Shown here piece by piece: positions 1 to 12,579 of a stretch of 64,000 nucleotides of DNA (position 1 is its first letter; every line of letters begins with the position of its first letter). This DNA is from Chrysoperla carnea (lineage: Eukaryota > Arthropoda > Insecta > Neuroptera > Chrysopidae). The translations under genes were made by a program, and so were the position numbers. The stretch lies in contig NC_058342.1 of assembly GCF_905475395.1 (NCBI RefSeq), positions 37,380,640 to 37,444,639 of the forward strand. The letters run 5' to 3'. Under the pieces are notes generated by a model. The model made no database searches. It saw only the letters and a list, made by a program, of their open reading frames with translations, and had not been told where the DNA came from.

Positions 1-1107
1 ATTTGTAAGCTCTAGTTACAAACTTGGGACTAAACTTAGTATACCTTGATATATATTACATATATACATGGTATAAAATGCATATGAAAAAATTTAACCT
101 AAAAATTAAATGTCATAACACAAAACTTAAGAAAACAGTAGCGTGCGATTAGTCACTTTAAATTAATCAAAATGGGAATAAAATAATAAAATTAACTTAC
201 TTGAGATGGACAATTAATTAATTATCACTGCGATTTCAAATAAAACTTGATAGAAAATCACAAGCGCATTGCACATTTTTTGACAGTGAAAGTCAAACTT
301 GTAGTTTACATTTTAGCCGCTAGGTTATATTATTTTATGCAGTGAACTTTATCTCACTATTTGAGTAGTGAATTAGAAGTAATGAGCCCAAATAGTGTGA
401 GATTCACTAATTTGATAATGAATTAAGCAATTCGTGAGTACTTTTTGTGAATCTCTAAAGGGAGACAGTGCCTCTATCTGCCCCTTTAAGTGACGCCAAT
501 GAATTAAGTAGTCACTATCTCAAATAGTGAAATTTTCACTATTTGAATTTAAGAGAGAAGTTAGCGGAATTGAAAGCAAAAGGATCAAATATGTTGGACC
601 AACTGCCTTAATTGTAAATATGGATCAAATTGAGATGAAGTAAGTGATTAAATAGATTATAAATTAGTTATTATAGAATACTTTCGTAGGTATTTTAAAT
701 ATATCAAAACTAAAATTAAGTAAAAGTAAAGTAAAATATAAAAATAAAAGATAAATAGATTTAGGTATAAACCTATTAGATTGGTAAATAAAACGATTAA
801 CTTAAAACTAAAACTTAAAAAAAAAATAAAATATGATGTATTTTAATAAATAGTAAATTAGTCGCTATTTTAATTTGATTTTATTATATTATAATAAAAT
901 ATAATATAAAAAACCTTAGCTGCTAACACCACAATAACACCTGCTTAATTGGTTTATTTTATTCTGACTTTGACTTTAAGTCTTCAATCTTTACTTTTAA
1001 AATACCTTTATAATATCATTTTTTTATACCATGTATATATGAAATATGTCAAGGTATAGTAGGTTTAGTCCCATATTTGTAACTAGAGCTTAAAAATATG
1101 ATACAGT
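1..1107. repeat. Inverted pair of TATACCATG-family ends enclosing about 920 bp
   Basis: Positions 1-80 (minus) and 1027-1105 (plus) are inverted copies of the family end (TTTGTAACTAGAGCTT ... TATACCATGTATATATG). The enclosed DNA has no gene; it includes a small inverted-repeat element at 355-529 and AT-rich sequence. Confidence 0.5.
355..529. mobile_element. Small MITE-like inverted repeat (CACTATTTGAG)
   Basis: The left end CACTATTTGAGTAGTGAATT and the inverted right end CACTATTTGAGATAGTGACT flank 175 bp. A further CACTATTTGAATTT follows at 537. No clear target duplication was found. Confidence 0.45.
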
Positions 1108-1245
1108 ACAAAATTTTGGTACCCCAATTAACAAATGAACCCGATTTTTAAATTTTTTTGATCGAAATTATCTTATAAACTGAGTTTTATTAATTTCCGA
1201 AACAAAAAAAATTTGAGAATCAATTTTGAGTATACTGTACGACCT
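1108..1245 (+). repeat. Fragment of the same satellite-like family
   Basis: The stretch contains AACCCGATTTTTAAATTTTT with TTATAAACTGAGTTTTATTA and CGAAACAAAAAAAA, matching units of the 306-bp array. It directly follows a fragment of the high-copy TATACCATG family. Confidence 0.5.
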
Positions 1246-1576
1246 TAAACACTTAAAATTGTAATGAAATGAAAATTATACTTTGAAGAGTAAAAAGTTG
1301 TAAGTTTGTAAGTTGTAAGTGATTATAAAAAGTGATTGGTGTGAGCAGAGCTAATAAAACAACACAAGTCACAAGCGTTACATATAAATACAATGAGTAA
1401 GAGTTAGAGTTAAAGTTAGAGTTAGAGTTAGAGTAGATAACAACATATTCATATTTCACGCAGCATTAAATCAAAATAGCATTATATATCAAATATATGT
1501 TTTGTAATCACTTTACTCAACTCAATTGAACTGAATGTGTACTGTATCACTTTGTAATGTCTACTCACTGTACTGT

Positions 1577-2116
1577 TAGACGAATCATTTTAGCATTTCA
1601 AACAGAATTTGTTTGTAGCTCGTTTTAAAATGTTCACGAAGGTCCATGTATCAAAATTTACATCTAACTTCTTGACGCTAGAAAGTTTGGCTATTGCTAT
1701 GGTGCAAATAGGCCAATTATTAAAATCCATTTCTGAGGTGATTTTTGAAAATTATAAACTTTACCCCTCCTGGGGTAATTCAACCCCCGTTGGCCCAACA
1801 CTATTTATAGAATATTGCTTATTGGAATCAAAGTTACCTGAGGAAGGGGAATGGGATTATATCCAACTTCTAACTACGGAATACTGATCAGTGACCCTCA
1901 AAACTCCCGTGTATTCGTTTCTTGCTCATTTTGTTAAAGTTTTTTGGGCCTATTTGGCCCATAGCAATGGCCAAACTTTCTAGCGGCACGAAGCTAAGAT
2001 GTAAATTTGGATAAATGGACCTTCCTCAACATTTAACAAAAAAAATTGTTCCTATAGGTCGAGGTACAACAAAATCCTTCATTTTACACTTTTTTTCGTC
2101 TAAAATGATTCGTCTA
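1577..2116. mobile_element. MITE with perfect 17-bp terminal inverted repeats (TAGACGAAT family)
   Basis: The 540-bp element begins TAGACGAATCATTTTAG and ends with its exact reverse complement. It may be flanked by a 3-bp TGT duplication. The interior carries phrases (GGCCAATTATTAAAATCCAT, GGGCCTATTTGGCCCATAGC) that recur at 17357-17952, 29775-30075 and 33957-34420. The small open frame inside (1609-1887) is not supported as a gene. Confidence 0.75.
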
Positions 2117-2284
2117 TGTGTTCACTGCTCTTATTAGGTAACGTTCACGTTATGTTACGTTACGTTACGTTTGTTACCTTCATTTATTACATAACTTTAT
2201 ACAATAGCTACTTACAGTACAACCTGTGTGATGAAATTATGATATTCTTATTTCAAAATCACAGGGTTTAAACAAATTACAAGT

Positions 2285-2490
2285 GAAAACTTACAAAATT
2301 TAAAAAAACTCTCAATAAATTTTTTTTGAAACGTGCCTAAGAACACTTCCCATTAAATTACCTTTCAAGCGATACAAAAAAAATTCAAATCGGTTCGTTA
2401 GTTTAGGCACTACGATGCCACAGACAGACAGACAGACACACATAGTGGTCAAACTGATAACAGTTCTTTCTTTCGCGGGTTAAAAATAGT
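2285..2490 (+). repeat. Non-LTR 3'-end-like repeat with CAGACAGACAGACAGAC
   Basis: CAAGCGATACAAAAAAAATT, CAAATCGGTTCGTTAGTTTA, GGCACTACGATGCCACAGAC and the end TTCGCGGGTTAAAAA resemble a 3' tail common in insect non-LTR (RTE-like) repeats, as I recall it. A smaller piece ending GAAGTCGGTTAAAAA lies at 5690-5716. Confidence 0.4.
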
Positions 2491-3524
2491 ATGGTTTGAA
2501 TTGAATTAGGTTTGATTGTAACTGTGGTTGTAGCTCCTAAACAAGATCTCACACCACTAAATCAGATTTAGTTAGCCACATCCATGAACATCTCGCTCGT
2601 ATAACGAACGTTTTAGTGAGTCAGTTTCAATTTAGTTACAGTTACAGTTACAGTGCTTTTGATATAAACAACCCCTTTTAGTACCTACATTACATCATTA
2701 CATACATTCAATGTTCAATCCATATATTTTATATTTTATGAATTATTTTCGGTTTATAAAATTTTCGGTAAATAAATAATAGATACACGTCATTTAAAAA
2801 GTCATCCATATCCACACGCAAAACCCCTAACCTAGCCCCCCTAACTAGTTTGCTCAATCGAAATTGCAACAGTCAATATAAAAAAATATAAATATAATAT
2901 CATTTCTAATGCATTTACCAACTTTTAAAGAGCTTCATTTATTTTTACTATTTTGATTATGAACGAACAAGAAAGGGCGTCGCCAGTCGATGGTAAAGAG
3001 AGGGACAAGTTGCTTTACGAAGATAAAAAATTAGATCTATTTTACTATTAATTTACCTGAAAACAGGCGTGGATCTAGAGTTAGATTTTGAGGGGTCACA
3101 GATACTGGCATCCGGATTTATACTGGTGAGAACCGTGGTTTGTGTTTTCCTCTGAGGGCCTTCATCAGATGCAATAATTAAAAAAACGGTAGGTCTTGTC
3201 GGACACTCGGTTTTAACTATGTTCTATGAACTTCTTCTGATAACTCACAACTTATTTTTTTGAATGAAAAACATAAACTTTGAACAAAAAAGATGGTAAA
3301 CTGAATCGATTAAAAAAGTTATAGTTTCTTAGGTAACACATCGTCGGGGTTGTCTTACATTATTGCACACAATTTTTGGTGTGACCTTCCAACCAGCAAA
3401 CAAATTATAACGTGCGATAAGAGACATTGTTCCGAAATACCGGTATGTAATGTGAATTATATTTGTGTAAGTTCTGCTTTCTAATGACTGGACTATTTAT
3501 TATGATTGTAAATTTATTGTATTA

Positions 3525-3559
<35 letters not shown>
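3525..3559 (+). repeat. (AAT)n microsatellite
   Basis: About eleven AAT units. Close by (3705-3760) is a degenerate hexamer run of TTTGCC/TTTACA units and at 3834-3858 an ACCGA pentamer run. Small open frames across them are only repeat translations. Confidence 0.85.
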
Positions 3560-3562
<3 letters not shown>

Positions 3563-4185
3563 TAAGAATAACAAATGTTTAAATGTTTGTGTGGTAATTG
3601 GCCGTGAAACTAAAATTCTTATTATTTTGGTAACAATAACATAAAATACGTACCAATACCAATACATACTACTTCTTATACAACCATACAAGTACAATGC
3701 ATTGCGCGTTGCCTTTGCCTTTACATTTGCATTTACATTTGCCTTTGCCTTTGCCTTATTGTGCATTTAGTTCCCCTTTTTCTATTTTGACATGACATAT
3801 TATTAATAGCTGTAACACATAATAACCAAAACTGAACCGAACCGAACCGAACCGAGCCATTCATACATTGCATTACATTACATATTATAGGTAATAGATG
3901 TATACCTATACAATACATACAGGACAGGATGTCCCTCTATTTACTGATATGAATACGCTGAAACTATGATACGAGGTTGAGTGGTGAAGTTGACACAAAC
4001 GCATTAGTTGTTTGTACGAAAGTAAGTAATATATTGTCTTACAAATTTCAAATATTGTTATTTTGAAATGCAACATAGTTTTAAACAATCTTTTTTTGAT
4101 TAGATGTACCACTTATAAATATTATTACAAAATACGGATGTGATTGTCACAACCACATGAGTAGGTTTATTAGCAGTTATATTAA

Positions 4186-4270
4186 GGTCAGATTTGAACC
4201 AGCAACATATGATTTAATAATGATTTTAGTGTCTTAAGTCCACTGCTGTGCCAACTGCACTATCAACGGT
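4186..4270 (-). mobile_element. tRNA-like SINE head, degenerate
   Basis: On the minus strand TAGTGCAGTTGGCACAGCAG resembles an A box and GCTGGTTCAAATCTGACC a B box, 45 nt apart. No cloverleaf can be closed. The neighbouring body has no match to the other SINE families here. Confidence 0.4.
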
Positions 4271-4684
4271 TCGTTTAAAAGTAGAAAAATGATCAAGTAG
4301 TTGATTTCAAACTCTGTAAATTAGTAACAAAAATCTTCATGTAGTTGACACAATCACATATAGACTAGGCATGACAGGTAATAACCAAATTCTATATTTA
4401 AAGCAAACGGAAATATATCTTATTTTAATTTATAGATTCGCTTTAATTACGCGATAATATATTCCAACTAAGTACAATTTTATTTTCCATCCGTATGAGT
4501 CATGAGCCATAGTCACAAATAAGTCACAGCGACAATTAACACTTAACTTTTAAAATATATTTAAGGTGTATGTAATGAGTGAGTAAATGAGTGTGACTGC
4601 CTGTACCTACTCCTAGATATTGATACATTGTTAGCCCCTTCATATATTTAATATATAATAAATATTAATATTAATATAATATAT

Positions 4685-4719
4685 GTAGGTAGGTAGGTAG
4701 GTAGGTAGGTAGGTAGGTA
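4685..4719 (+). repeat. (GTAG)n microsatellite
   Basis: About nine perfect GTAG units. The same tetramer, or its complement CTAC, recurs at 16300-16322, 35742-35762, 43900-43918 and 44893-44908, making it the commonest tetranucleotide in the window. Confidence 0.85.
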
Positions 4720-6185
4720 CTACTATTGTTGTATTTGATATGATTGTAAATATGTTTATGAGCTACAAATTTAATTTTGATCATTATTTAATAACTTTTT
4801 AATAATGTTTACATCAAAACCAAACCAAATCAAAGAAAAACAAGTTATTTTATACCAACGTTCTTAATATGGTTAAATTTAATAGTGCACATAACTCCTT
4901 AACTATCAGGTTCTGGACAAAAGTATATAAGACACTTTCGAGTTTAAATTTTGCAAAGAATACGCTCTTAAGCTATGTTCATCGAATTACGAGACACCCG
5001 GTATACGTATTATAAATGTATGTGCATGATTTGATTATAAATAAAAAAACTTAAACAACATTTCTAATTCAATTATTTCGATTTAAAAAAATAAAATAAA
5101 AAAATATAAATATAAATAAAAAATGAATAATAATTTGATTTGATTTGTTTTCGGTAAAATTTACATAATGATTAGTTTTAAAGTTAAAGGTACCAAAGCA
5201 ACGATAAAATACTAAAATACTAATATAATAGGTAGATACTATAAATACTAATTTATGTTTGTAGTTAGTATTTTATTTTAAAATAGACACCGATTAGGTG
5301 TTACTTGTACCTCTATACCACTATACATACAACACAACATACTTAAATACCTGAACTGAACTGTTGTGTAGGGGACATCTGTACAAAAATTTAACTTTAA
5401 CATCAACACAACCATTATCAAAATACTTTGAAACTCTCCACAGAGAAACTGAGCATCCTACAATCCAAACTTTATTCAAACAATTTCGAAATACTATTTT
5501 TAATCACCCCGAAAAAATTCTTTCCGGGAAATAAACGAACTAGGCTAATTTGACCCGTGTACGTTGCTTTTCCGGAAATGATACCATATGATGTCGAGTA
5601 CAATTGATTTAGTGCAATCTAAATTGTAAATATTTTCTCTAAGGTGAAGTTTTAAGGACGGAATCATTTTTTTTTAATAGAATTGATATCCTTCTCCTTT
5701 TTGAAGTCGGTTAAAAAGTAGACGCCACATCTAGGGAGCAAAAGTAAACAACGTCTCTGATTTGATGTTCATATTGTTTACTTCTTTACTTGCTCGACGG
5801 AAACGGAATGCGGTAACTTCTTTTAGTACAGTAAGACGATTATATGAAGTTGACTACTTTAAAGACTTGACAATTTTGACTTTTGATTTGTATAGCATTG
5901 GTCGATTTCCTCTACTCGTAGGTGTATTTCATCTTTTTATTGGTTGAAGTAAATGTATCTTATATTGTATGTATAAGTATTAACTAAACGAGCCGATATG
6001 TCTACTGAGTCCAAAGAGTCAGAGACTTTGAGTCTCTCTATGTCTATCAAGCCACAAGCATTGCATTACTAACTACACGGTGTTTCAAAAATTCTTAACA
6101 TTTTACAAGTGTAAATTGCAAGAGTTTTACAAAGTGCAAACAAACATGATGAAACAAGATGAATTTTCATTACTGCCATATCTTC

Positions 6186-6402
6186 AGTAGACCGTCTGTC
6201 TGCCAACACGATAACTAAAAAACGAAAAGAGATATCAAGATTTTTGTATCATACTCAGGACGTAAAAAGTGAGGTAGAGTTCGTAAATGAGCAACATAGG
6301 TCAATTGGGTCGTGGGTCTTAACACTGTCTATGCATGGTATTTCAACAATTAACTCAGTCAGTTAGTCATTAAGCCAATTGTTTGTTTTCACTTGTTTAT
6401 GA
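6186..6402 (+). repeat. TATACCATG-family element, right half only
   Basis: CGTCTGTCTGCCAACACGAT, GTAAATGAGCAACATAGGTC, TATTTCAACAATTAACTCAG and the right end AATTGTTTGTTTTCACTTG are present; the left end is missing. Confidence 0.6.
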
Positions 6403-7060
6403 GTATTTTCGATACGCAAAATTATCTTGGCTTTATTATCGAAATCATCCAGTATCCCATGTTAACCAGGCTTCCTTCCAGAATATTTCAGAGAGAGTAG
6501 TTTTGTTGAACGTGTAGGTAACTGCAGACTACGCTATGTGCTATGTTGTGCACTTTTGAAAGACATGGTAGTGTATATTAGAGTTTCATTTCATATACAT
6601 ATGTTTAATATTGTTGAGAACATAAACAAACTTTTATTTGTTGGTGTACCTCAAGTTTAAATAGAGATCAGATGAGATAAACATGAGCGGAGCGGAGTGG
6701 AGCGTATACAAACAAAAATCAACTGGGTTGGTTATGTTACTTACGATATTAAAGAATAAAGAAAGGTTATGTGAAATAAAAATAAAATTAAAAGATACGC
6801 TCATGATACACGCTCATGAGGTATTATAGTTATAGAGTTATAGTTGTTATAGGTAGATATGTATTTATATTATTATTAGAGAGAAGAGATGAAATGGTGA
6901 GAAAACCATTGTAAAAGATTACCTACCTACCTCTTACGTCTTACCTCTCTCTTAACAGTCTTAACTTAACTAACCATAAGTTAAGTAAGTTTAAATTTAA
7001 GTTTAAGTTAAAGTAGTTCGGCCCTCACATGATTTATTTAGTCAACTTAACAACTAACTA

Positions 7061-7554
7061 AGTAAAAACAAACAACAGACTGAATTATTTGTTGAAATAC
7101 CATGTATTGACAGTGTTGATTACACTGTCACATTACACATACATACATACATGTCACACATACATAACTGATATTCCCATATAATACATACTATACATTC
7201 TGCGCCTTCACGGGCCTTCAAAAAAATATTTCAAACAAAAGTTGCTTATTTTTTTATAAGGAATATTTTTTTACATTTAAACTTTTGTTGTATCTCTAAC
7301 GGCTTACAAGATGGATCATACGGACCCAAGACTTTGATCTATGTTGCTCCTTTACGAACTCGATCTCATTCTTTATGTCCTGAGCACGGTGTCAGAATTT
7401 CAGCTTGAATAATTTTTTTCGGACAGATAGACAGACAAACACTGGAAATGAATGCCAAAATTTTGTTCGTAGCATCAATATTTCTAAGCTCTAGTGACAA
7501 ACTTGGGACTAAACTTAGAATACCTTGATGGATATTACACATATACATGATATA
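7061..7554 (-). repeat. High-copy TATACCATG-family element, minus strand
   Basis: Both family ends are present in reverse: AGTAAAAACAAACAACAGAC at the left edge and the TATCATGTATATGTG type at the right edge. The TATTTGTTGAAATACCATG and GGACTAAACTTAGAATACC phrases confirm it. Confidence 0.7.
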
Positions 7555-9329
7555 ATATTTGTATCACGTAAATGTAATAAAATTCTTTAAAAATATCGAA
7601 AAAGAAAAAATTTATACGCCAATTTGACTAGTTTTTGACGTTTAAACGTCAAAAAACAAAGATTTTTATGTTTTCTTTTTGGAAAAGAACTTTCACTGTA
7701 CTAACTCAAATAGCCGAACAAGCCGAACCACTTTAGAGGTATACCAAAGAACAGAGCAACAGAATCAGATAGATGATATTAAAGGCGGTGACTGTAGAGG
7801 GTACGTTGCGGTGCGCTTCATAGCTTCATAGTCACACTGATAGACAAAGATGATGCGAACCGATCACTTGATGAAACAATGAACACCTGGATCACTGCAA
7901 CACATACACAACAGATACCAGATAGCAAGCAGATAGACAGACTTCATAACTTTATAGTTTAGTCAGTCAATGCGTGGTCCGTGGTCACGTTACATACATA
8001 AACTATTATAATTTGAAATAACTGCTCAAAGTTGGATCATCCGCCTCGACCGATCCGATTTGACTTTATTACAGACAACACATTGCCGCTATATACCTTT
8101 TATAGTTTTATTACCTATATGGATAGAGTGTCCCCTATTTCTAATTAACGAATGCATTTCAATTTTTAATGTTATGCTATTGCCTAAGTTAGGTACTACC
8201 TATCGTAGCAAGACAAAGGTCATGTCAATTAATCAAATGGCATTGATATACTTAAACGGGGTTGCCTTTAAATATGTGCATCAACATAAATACTTGAAAA
8301 TAATAACGATCTAAAAGAAGTCCGCCAAATCAAGGCTAGAAATTGCCAAAGCGTGGAAAAAGTTTCGGTTTTTAGAACATATACTCAAAGGCTGCATCCC
8401 CTAAATGTTAAACCTAGAGGTAGTTTAACCTAGAAGTAATAGTTATTTATTGAAATTTGTTAGACAATAATATTAAATTTTCAATGTAAGTCATAAATGC
8501 AATCCATACAATTATATATGCATTCATACAATTCTATAATTAAAGTAGTGTATCGTTACCATGGAAACGCTTGCTATAAAACTTACACACTGTGCGAATT
8601 CATTCATATGCGAAATTTCAATTAAAATTTTGATTTAAAAAAAACTAAAATAATTAATGAAGCACATAATAGATAATAGATAATTTGGATAGTACTATGA
8701 ATAGATATTGATAATGATGATACGGTCAAAAATTAAAAATTAATAATAATTGTTTTTGTGTACATATATTTATTAATTAAATAAAAATAGTTAATTAATG
8801 AATACTATTATAGTTTAGTAATTTAACTACATTATATTACATGTACAAGTAAGTACCTGCTACCATACAAATAAAAATACAAATGTAATTGTATTTACAA
8901 TTACAATTACATTCAATTGATTAGAACTAGCTGCTAACTTTACCTACTTAAGGTTTAGATAGCTACAGATGTAGCTGTAGTGAAGCTAATATAACTAATT
9001 AATTAAAAATATAAACAATTTCATTAATTAATTTTATTTGATTTTATTATTTTTATTGATTTGAATATCATCTAATTAATATTCATACATACTTATAATT
9101 AAAAATTCATTCATTCTTTATTTTATTATTTATTACAAACTATTATCTATTTAGTTTCACCAGTTCAGTCCAGTTAATTAAATCCAATTAATTTAGGAAA
9201 CAGATGACAAAATTGTTATCAGAAAACAAAAAATACGCTGGCTTAGAAAACAAGCCAAGAAATATAGAGTTATCAATGGCTAAGTTGTCCGAAAAAATTC
9301 GACAAAGTAAAAAAAATTTTTTCTTGCGA
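7555..9329. other. Intergenic with one RT-like fragment
   Basis: Apart from the weak RT relic at 8200-8420 nothing coding is seen. 8430-9329 is very AT-rich, with TTAATTAA-like runs and short repeats of ATTACAATT. Confidence 0.6.
8200..8420 (+). pseudogene. Possible RT fragment of an RTE/jockey-like element
   Basis: The frame reads SKTKVMSINQMALIYLNG, then AFKYVHQHKYLKIITI, a stop at 8312-8314, and KSRLEIAKAWKKF. This resembles the region KTK-M, LNG-IE-V--FKYLG, R-EIA-A-F just after the catalytic core in many insect non-LTR reverse transcriptases. The similarity is short and the match is from recognition only. Confidence 0.35.
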
Positions 9330-10086
9330 TTAAAAAACCTATCGAGTTTGTTTTAGAGGCGTAGGTGCCGAGAAAATGAGTGAAAATAGTCATTTTTACA
9401 TTTGTATAACTTTTTTTTCTGTTTCGAGTTAGGAGTAATAGGTTCACAAATCTTTAGTATTTTTTTAGCAAAAAATTTTGATATTTTTTCGAAAATTTTC
9501 AAAAAAAGATACGTTTTGTAAAAAGTTTACTCTTGCAAGTGAAATTTTTTAATTTTTGATGCAAAAATCAAGCAACGAAAAAGTACATATTTTTGGAATG
9601 AGTTTTTTTTCGGTAATAAGTAAAACTCGTTTACATTTAAAAAAAATATTTGCAATGGTTTTTTTTCGTGTAAAGCCGGCTATAATCCCGTTAAAATCGA
9701 GTGTTTCTGCATCGCAAATATGCACTTTTTTACAAGGCCCTATTTCGGCAATCAAAAATTAAAAGTATTCACTTGCTGCTAAAATATCATTCTCGAAGAA
9801 GTCTAGACGAAGAGATTATGCCCCGAAAAACCGCTTTACCATAGTCCCGAGACCAAGCGGAAAGTTTTTACGAAAGGTGTCCTTTTTCGAAAAATTTTCA
9901 AAAGATTTGTGAATATATTACTCATAGTGTCACAAAATATTAATTATAAAATCGAAAAAGAAAAAAATATATGTATAAGCAAATGTAATAGCGACTATTT
10001 TCGCTCATTTTTTTCAAATTTGCTGGGCACCTACGGACCGAAATCCAAATCGGACTTATAAGACATCAATTGATAGGTTTTTTTGA
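9330..10086. mobile_element. Foldback element, arms around 9330-9400 and 9995-10086
   Basis: AAAAAACCTATC, GTAGGTGCC and AAATGAGTGAAAATAGTC on the left recur in reverse complement and the same order on the right. A nested inverted repeat (near 9533-9570 and 9735-9770) makes the centre open in frames on both strands; those frames mirror each other and are not genes. Confidence 0.55.
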
Positions 10087-12579
10087 GATTTAGAACTTTT
10101 CTAAGAGAATTTGTAGGGAGGAATGAAAAAGAGCCAGTCCATGATAATTGTAGACTTTTGGGCGTACTAGAACAGAAACTGAACTAGAAGCAAGAATGTA
10201 ACTAGAACAATGAATTACTAAGATACTGCGTTCTAGGATCAGATTGGGATTGAAGGCAGCAACATATTGATAAAAAAAGAGATAGACAAAAAGAATTGAA
10301 TATTGAGTTGAAATTAAAAAGAATATTTTGAAAATAATTATTAAATTTTGTTGTTGTTGTAAAATTAGTGTGAGATGAGATGAGATGAGATCCGATTGAG
10401 CGTATCATTTAGATATTAACTATTAGGTTGGTTTAGTTTCTTTAGGTTTTTAGAGGTACAATACACACAACACAGGCACCTATTAGAGTATTAGCTACAA
10501 TCTAAAATACATCTACAAAGTATCTGTATCTGTGTATCTGTGTATCTGTGTTGTAATGTAATGTGGCGGTCTTCTTTAGTAGTCAGGTCTGACGGACCCA
10601 CAACACAACCCAACATAACACAACCAATATCATGATCTATTATTATTATTATTATATTCTTTATTGGTATTTTCATGGGTAATAAAACCATTTATTTAAG
10701 TTTTGTGTAAAAAGAAATTCCCATTAAATTAAATACAATTTTGTAGTTTTTATAAAAAATAAAAAACAACTTTAAATTCATTGTTATTGTTATTTCATTT
10801 GATTCACTCTGACTCTGACATGCTTTTTATATTTAATTTTTTTTTTTTTTTTTTTATGAAAACTTTTTATTTTGGTATTTTTAGTATTTTCAAAATAAAT
10901 AAATAAATAAATTGTTTTCAATATTGTACATACAATACCTGCAGTTTGTTATAGTTACGTTTACAGTAAATTAGTCTTAGTACACACTGTATGCGGTATG
11001 CTGTTTAATAAAATTATAATGAAATTTTAATTTTATTTTAATAAAAAAACATGCATTATTATTTATTAAACGCCCTAACATTACACATTAATAGTCGAAC
11101 AAACGATGCAATGAACTTCGAAAAAATTGAGCAGTTAGTCGGATTTTAATGCGGTTTTCCGCATTCGGCATTCGTTAGAAATGCAATTTGCATAAATAAT
11201 ATGCATTTTATAATAGGGTATTCCATTATTTTTGAAAAAGTACTTCAAAATGTTGATTTTGCTAATAAAAAGCCACCAAAAATTTATTTCGGAAAAATAC
11301 ACAAACTTTCTTGCCAAAAACTAAAATTTTAAACCTTTTTTCAGCTGTCTACACTGAACTAATTGATGGTCTATGACTCATACCGCTATGACATCACAGC
11401 AGAGCTTACCAGCGTTTTAGGTCACGTGATAGCTTGTGGATGAGATTGTCAACGGACAAAAAAGCTTGGAAGCATGTCCTCAAATTGCTACCTGTACTAA
11501 AAGAATAATTTCGGGGGAAATTAGGTATTAGGTATTCGTAACAGACAAACAGGCAGGCAACCGGAAATGAACTAAATACGTAATTTTATGAACACTTTTT
11601 TAGTAGTATTTCGAGAATTTCAAGGTTAAAGTTAAATTAGCTTGGTTCTTAATTTGTGAAGGTTTGATTGAATGAATTATAAAAGAATTTTGTGTTTGCG
11701 TACAAAATGGAAATGCGTAAAAAATAAAGTAAAGTGAAATGAAGCAAGCGTTAACGAACAAAGTGAGTAAAGAGTAAAAAAGAGTACAAAGTGATATGAA
11801 TACAAATACGATACAAATAAACACAAACACAGCACCGATACCAATACCAATAGCAATTTACCAAAACAAGTCACAAACATGTATAAAAAAAAAATAATAT
11901 TATGAGAAAAGAGAATGAGCAGACTGACAGACTACAGCTACAGCTACAAATATAACTACAATGTAACATCGTTGCATAGTGCATAGTGCACAGCATCCAT
12001 CACAATCAGAAAGAAGAACCGCACGTTCTTCACAATGTACAAAAAAAAAACATCAACAAACAATAACAGACTTTTTGTCGTCATCCCATTCGAAATGAAC
12101 AAGATGAGTTTTTGTAAACGTAAATGATCTAGGAAATTGGATTGGACATGGTACGGCATCTGCCGCTTTGCCGCCATTTAAATAATTCCCAGACTTTAAA
12201 TAACTATTATACTGTATCTGTAATACTGCATGCACTGCACTTCTACTGGCTGGCTTCCCAATCACATTACATCACTACATTCAAAAGGAATTTATGAAGC
12301 TGAATCTGAATCTGTGTACAATGTTAGTCATTTAGTTCATTCTCAAAACTGATTTTTATAAGCAATATATTTTATTAAAAATGCAAACAAATTTATCTAT
12401 TTTTATATTGTAGTGCGCAGGTACTTCTAAGGTAACTGAATAAGTAGATGTCTAGGAACTGGTTAATTCAGTTGGAAAAGTATCTGATTACTGCTCATGC
12501 TCGGATTCACCTGACTTCTTGGATTTGAACCAGAACAAGCATTGCAGCAGAGTTAATGATAAATAGTTATTGTGAATCG
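10087..12579. other. Intergenic, repeats only
   Basis: It holds a poly-T run (10838-10855), an arm-like piece of the 37598 foldback (11100-11160), the AGGGTATT element (11212-11440) and short tandem runs (GAGAT at 10375-10390). Small frames around 11600-12265 lack conservation signals. Confidence 0.6.
11212..11440 (+). mobile_element. AGGGTATT-family element, right-truncated
   Basis: TAGGGTATTCCATTATTTTT, TACTTCAAAATGTTGATTTT, CTGAACTAATTGATGGTCTA and TTTTAGGTCACGTGATAGCT are shared with the other copies. The right end is missing. A further left-end scrap in the minus orientation lies at 44450-44507. Confidence 0.55.

Larger units (their letters stand above)
2491..6185. other. Intergenic, no gene seen
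   Basis: AT-rich DNA with microsatellites, one tRNA-like fragment (4186-4270) and a possible repeat tail at 5640-5716. A patch at 3060-3180 (CACAGATACTGGCATCCGG region) is GC-richer and unrecognised. Small open frames here lack conserved features. Confidence 0.6.

Noticed and set aside
9549..9762. Matching 68-codon frames on both strands
   Set aside because: They mirror each other because the DNA is an inverted repeat inside a foldback element.
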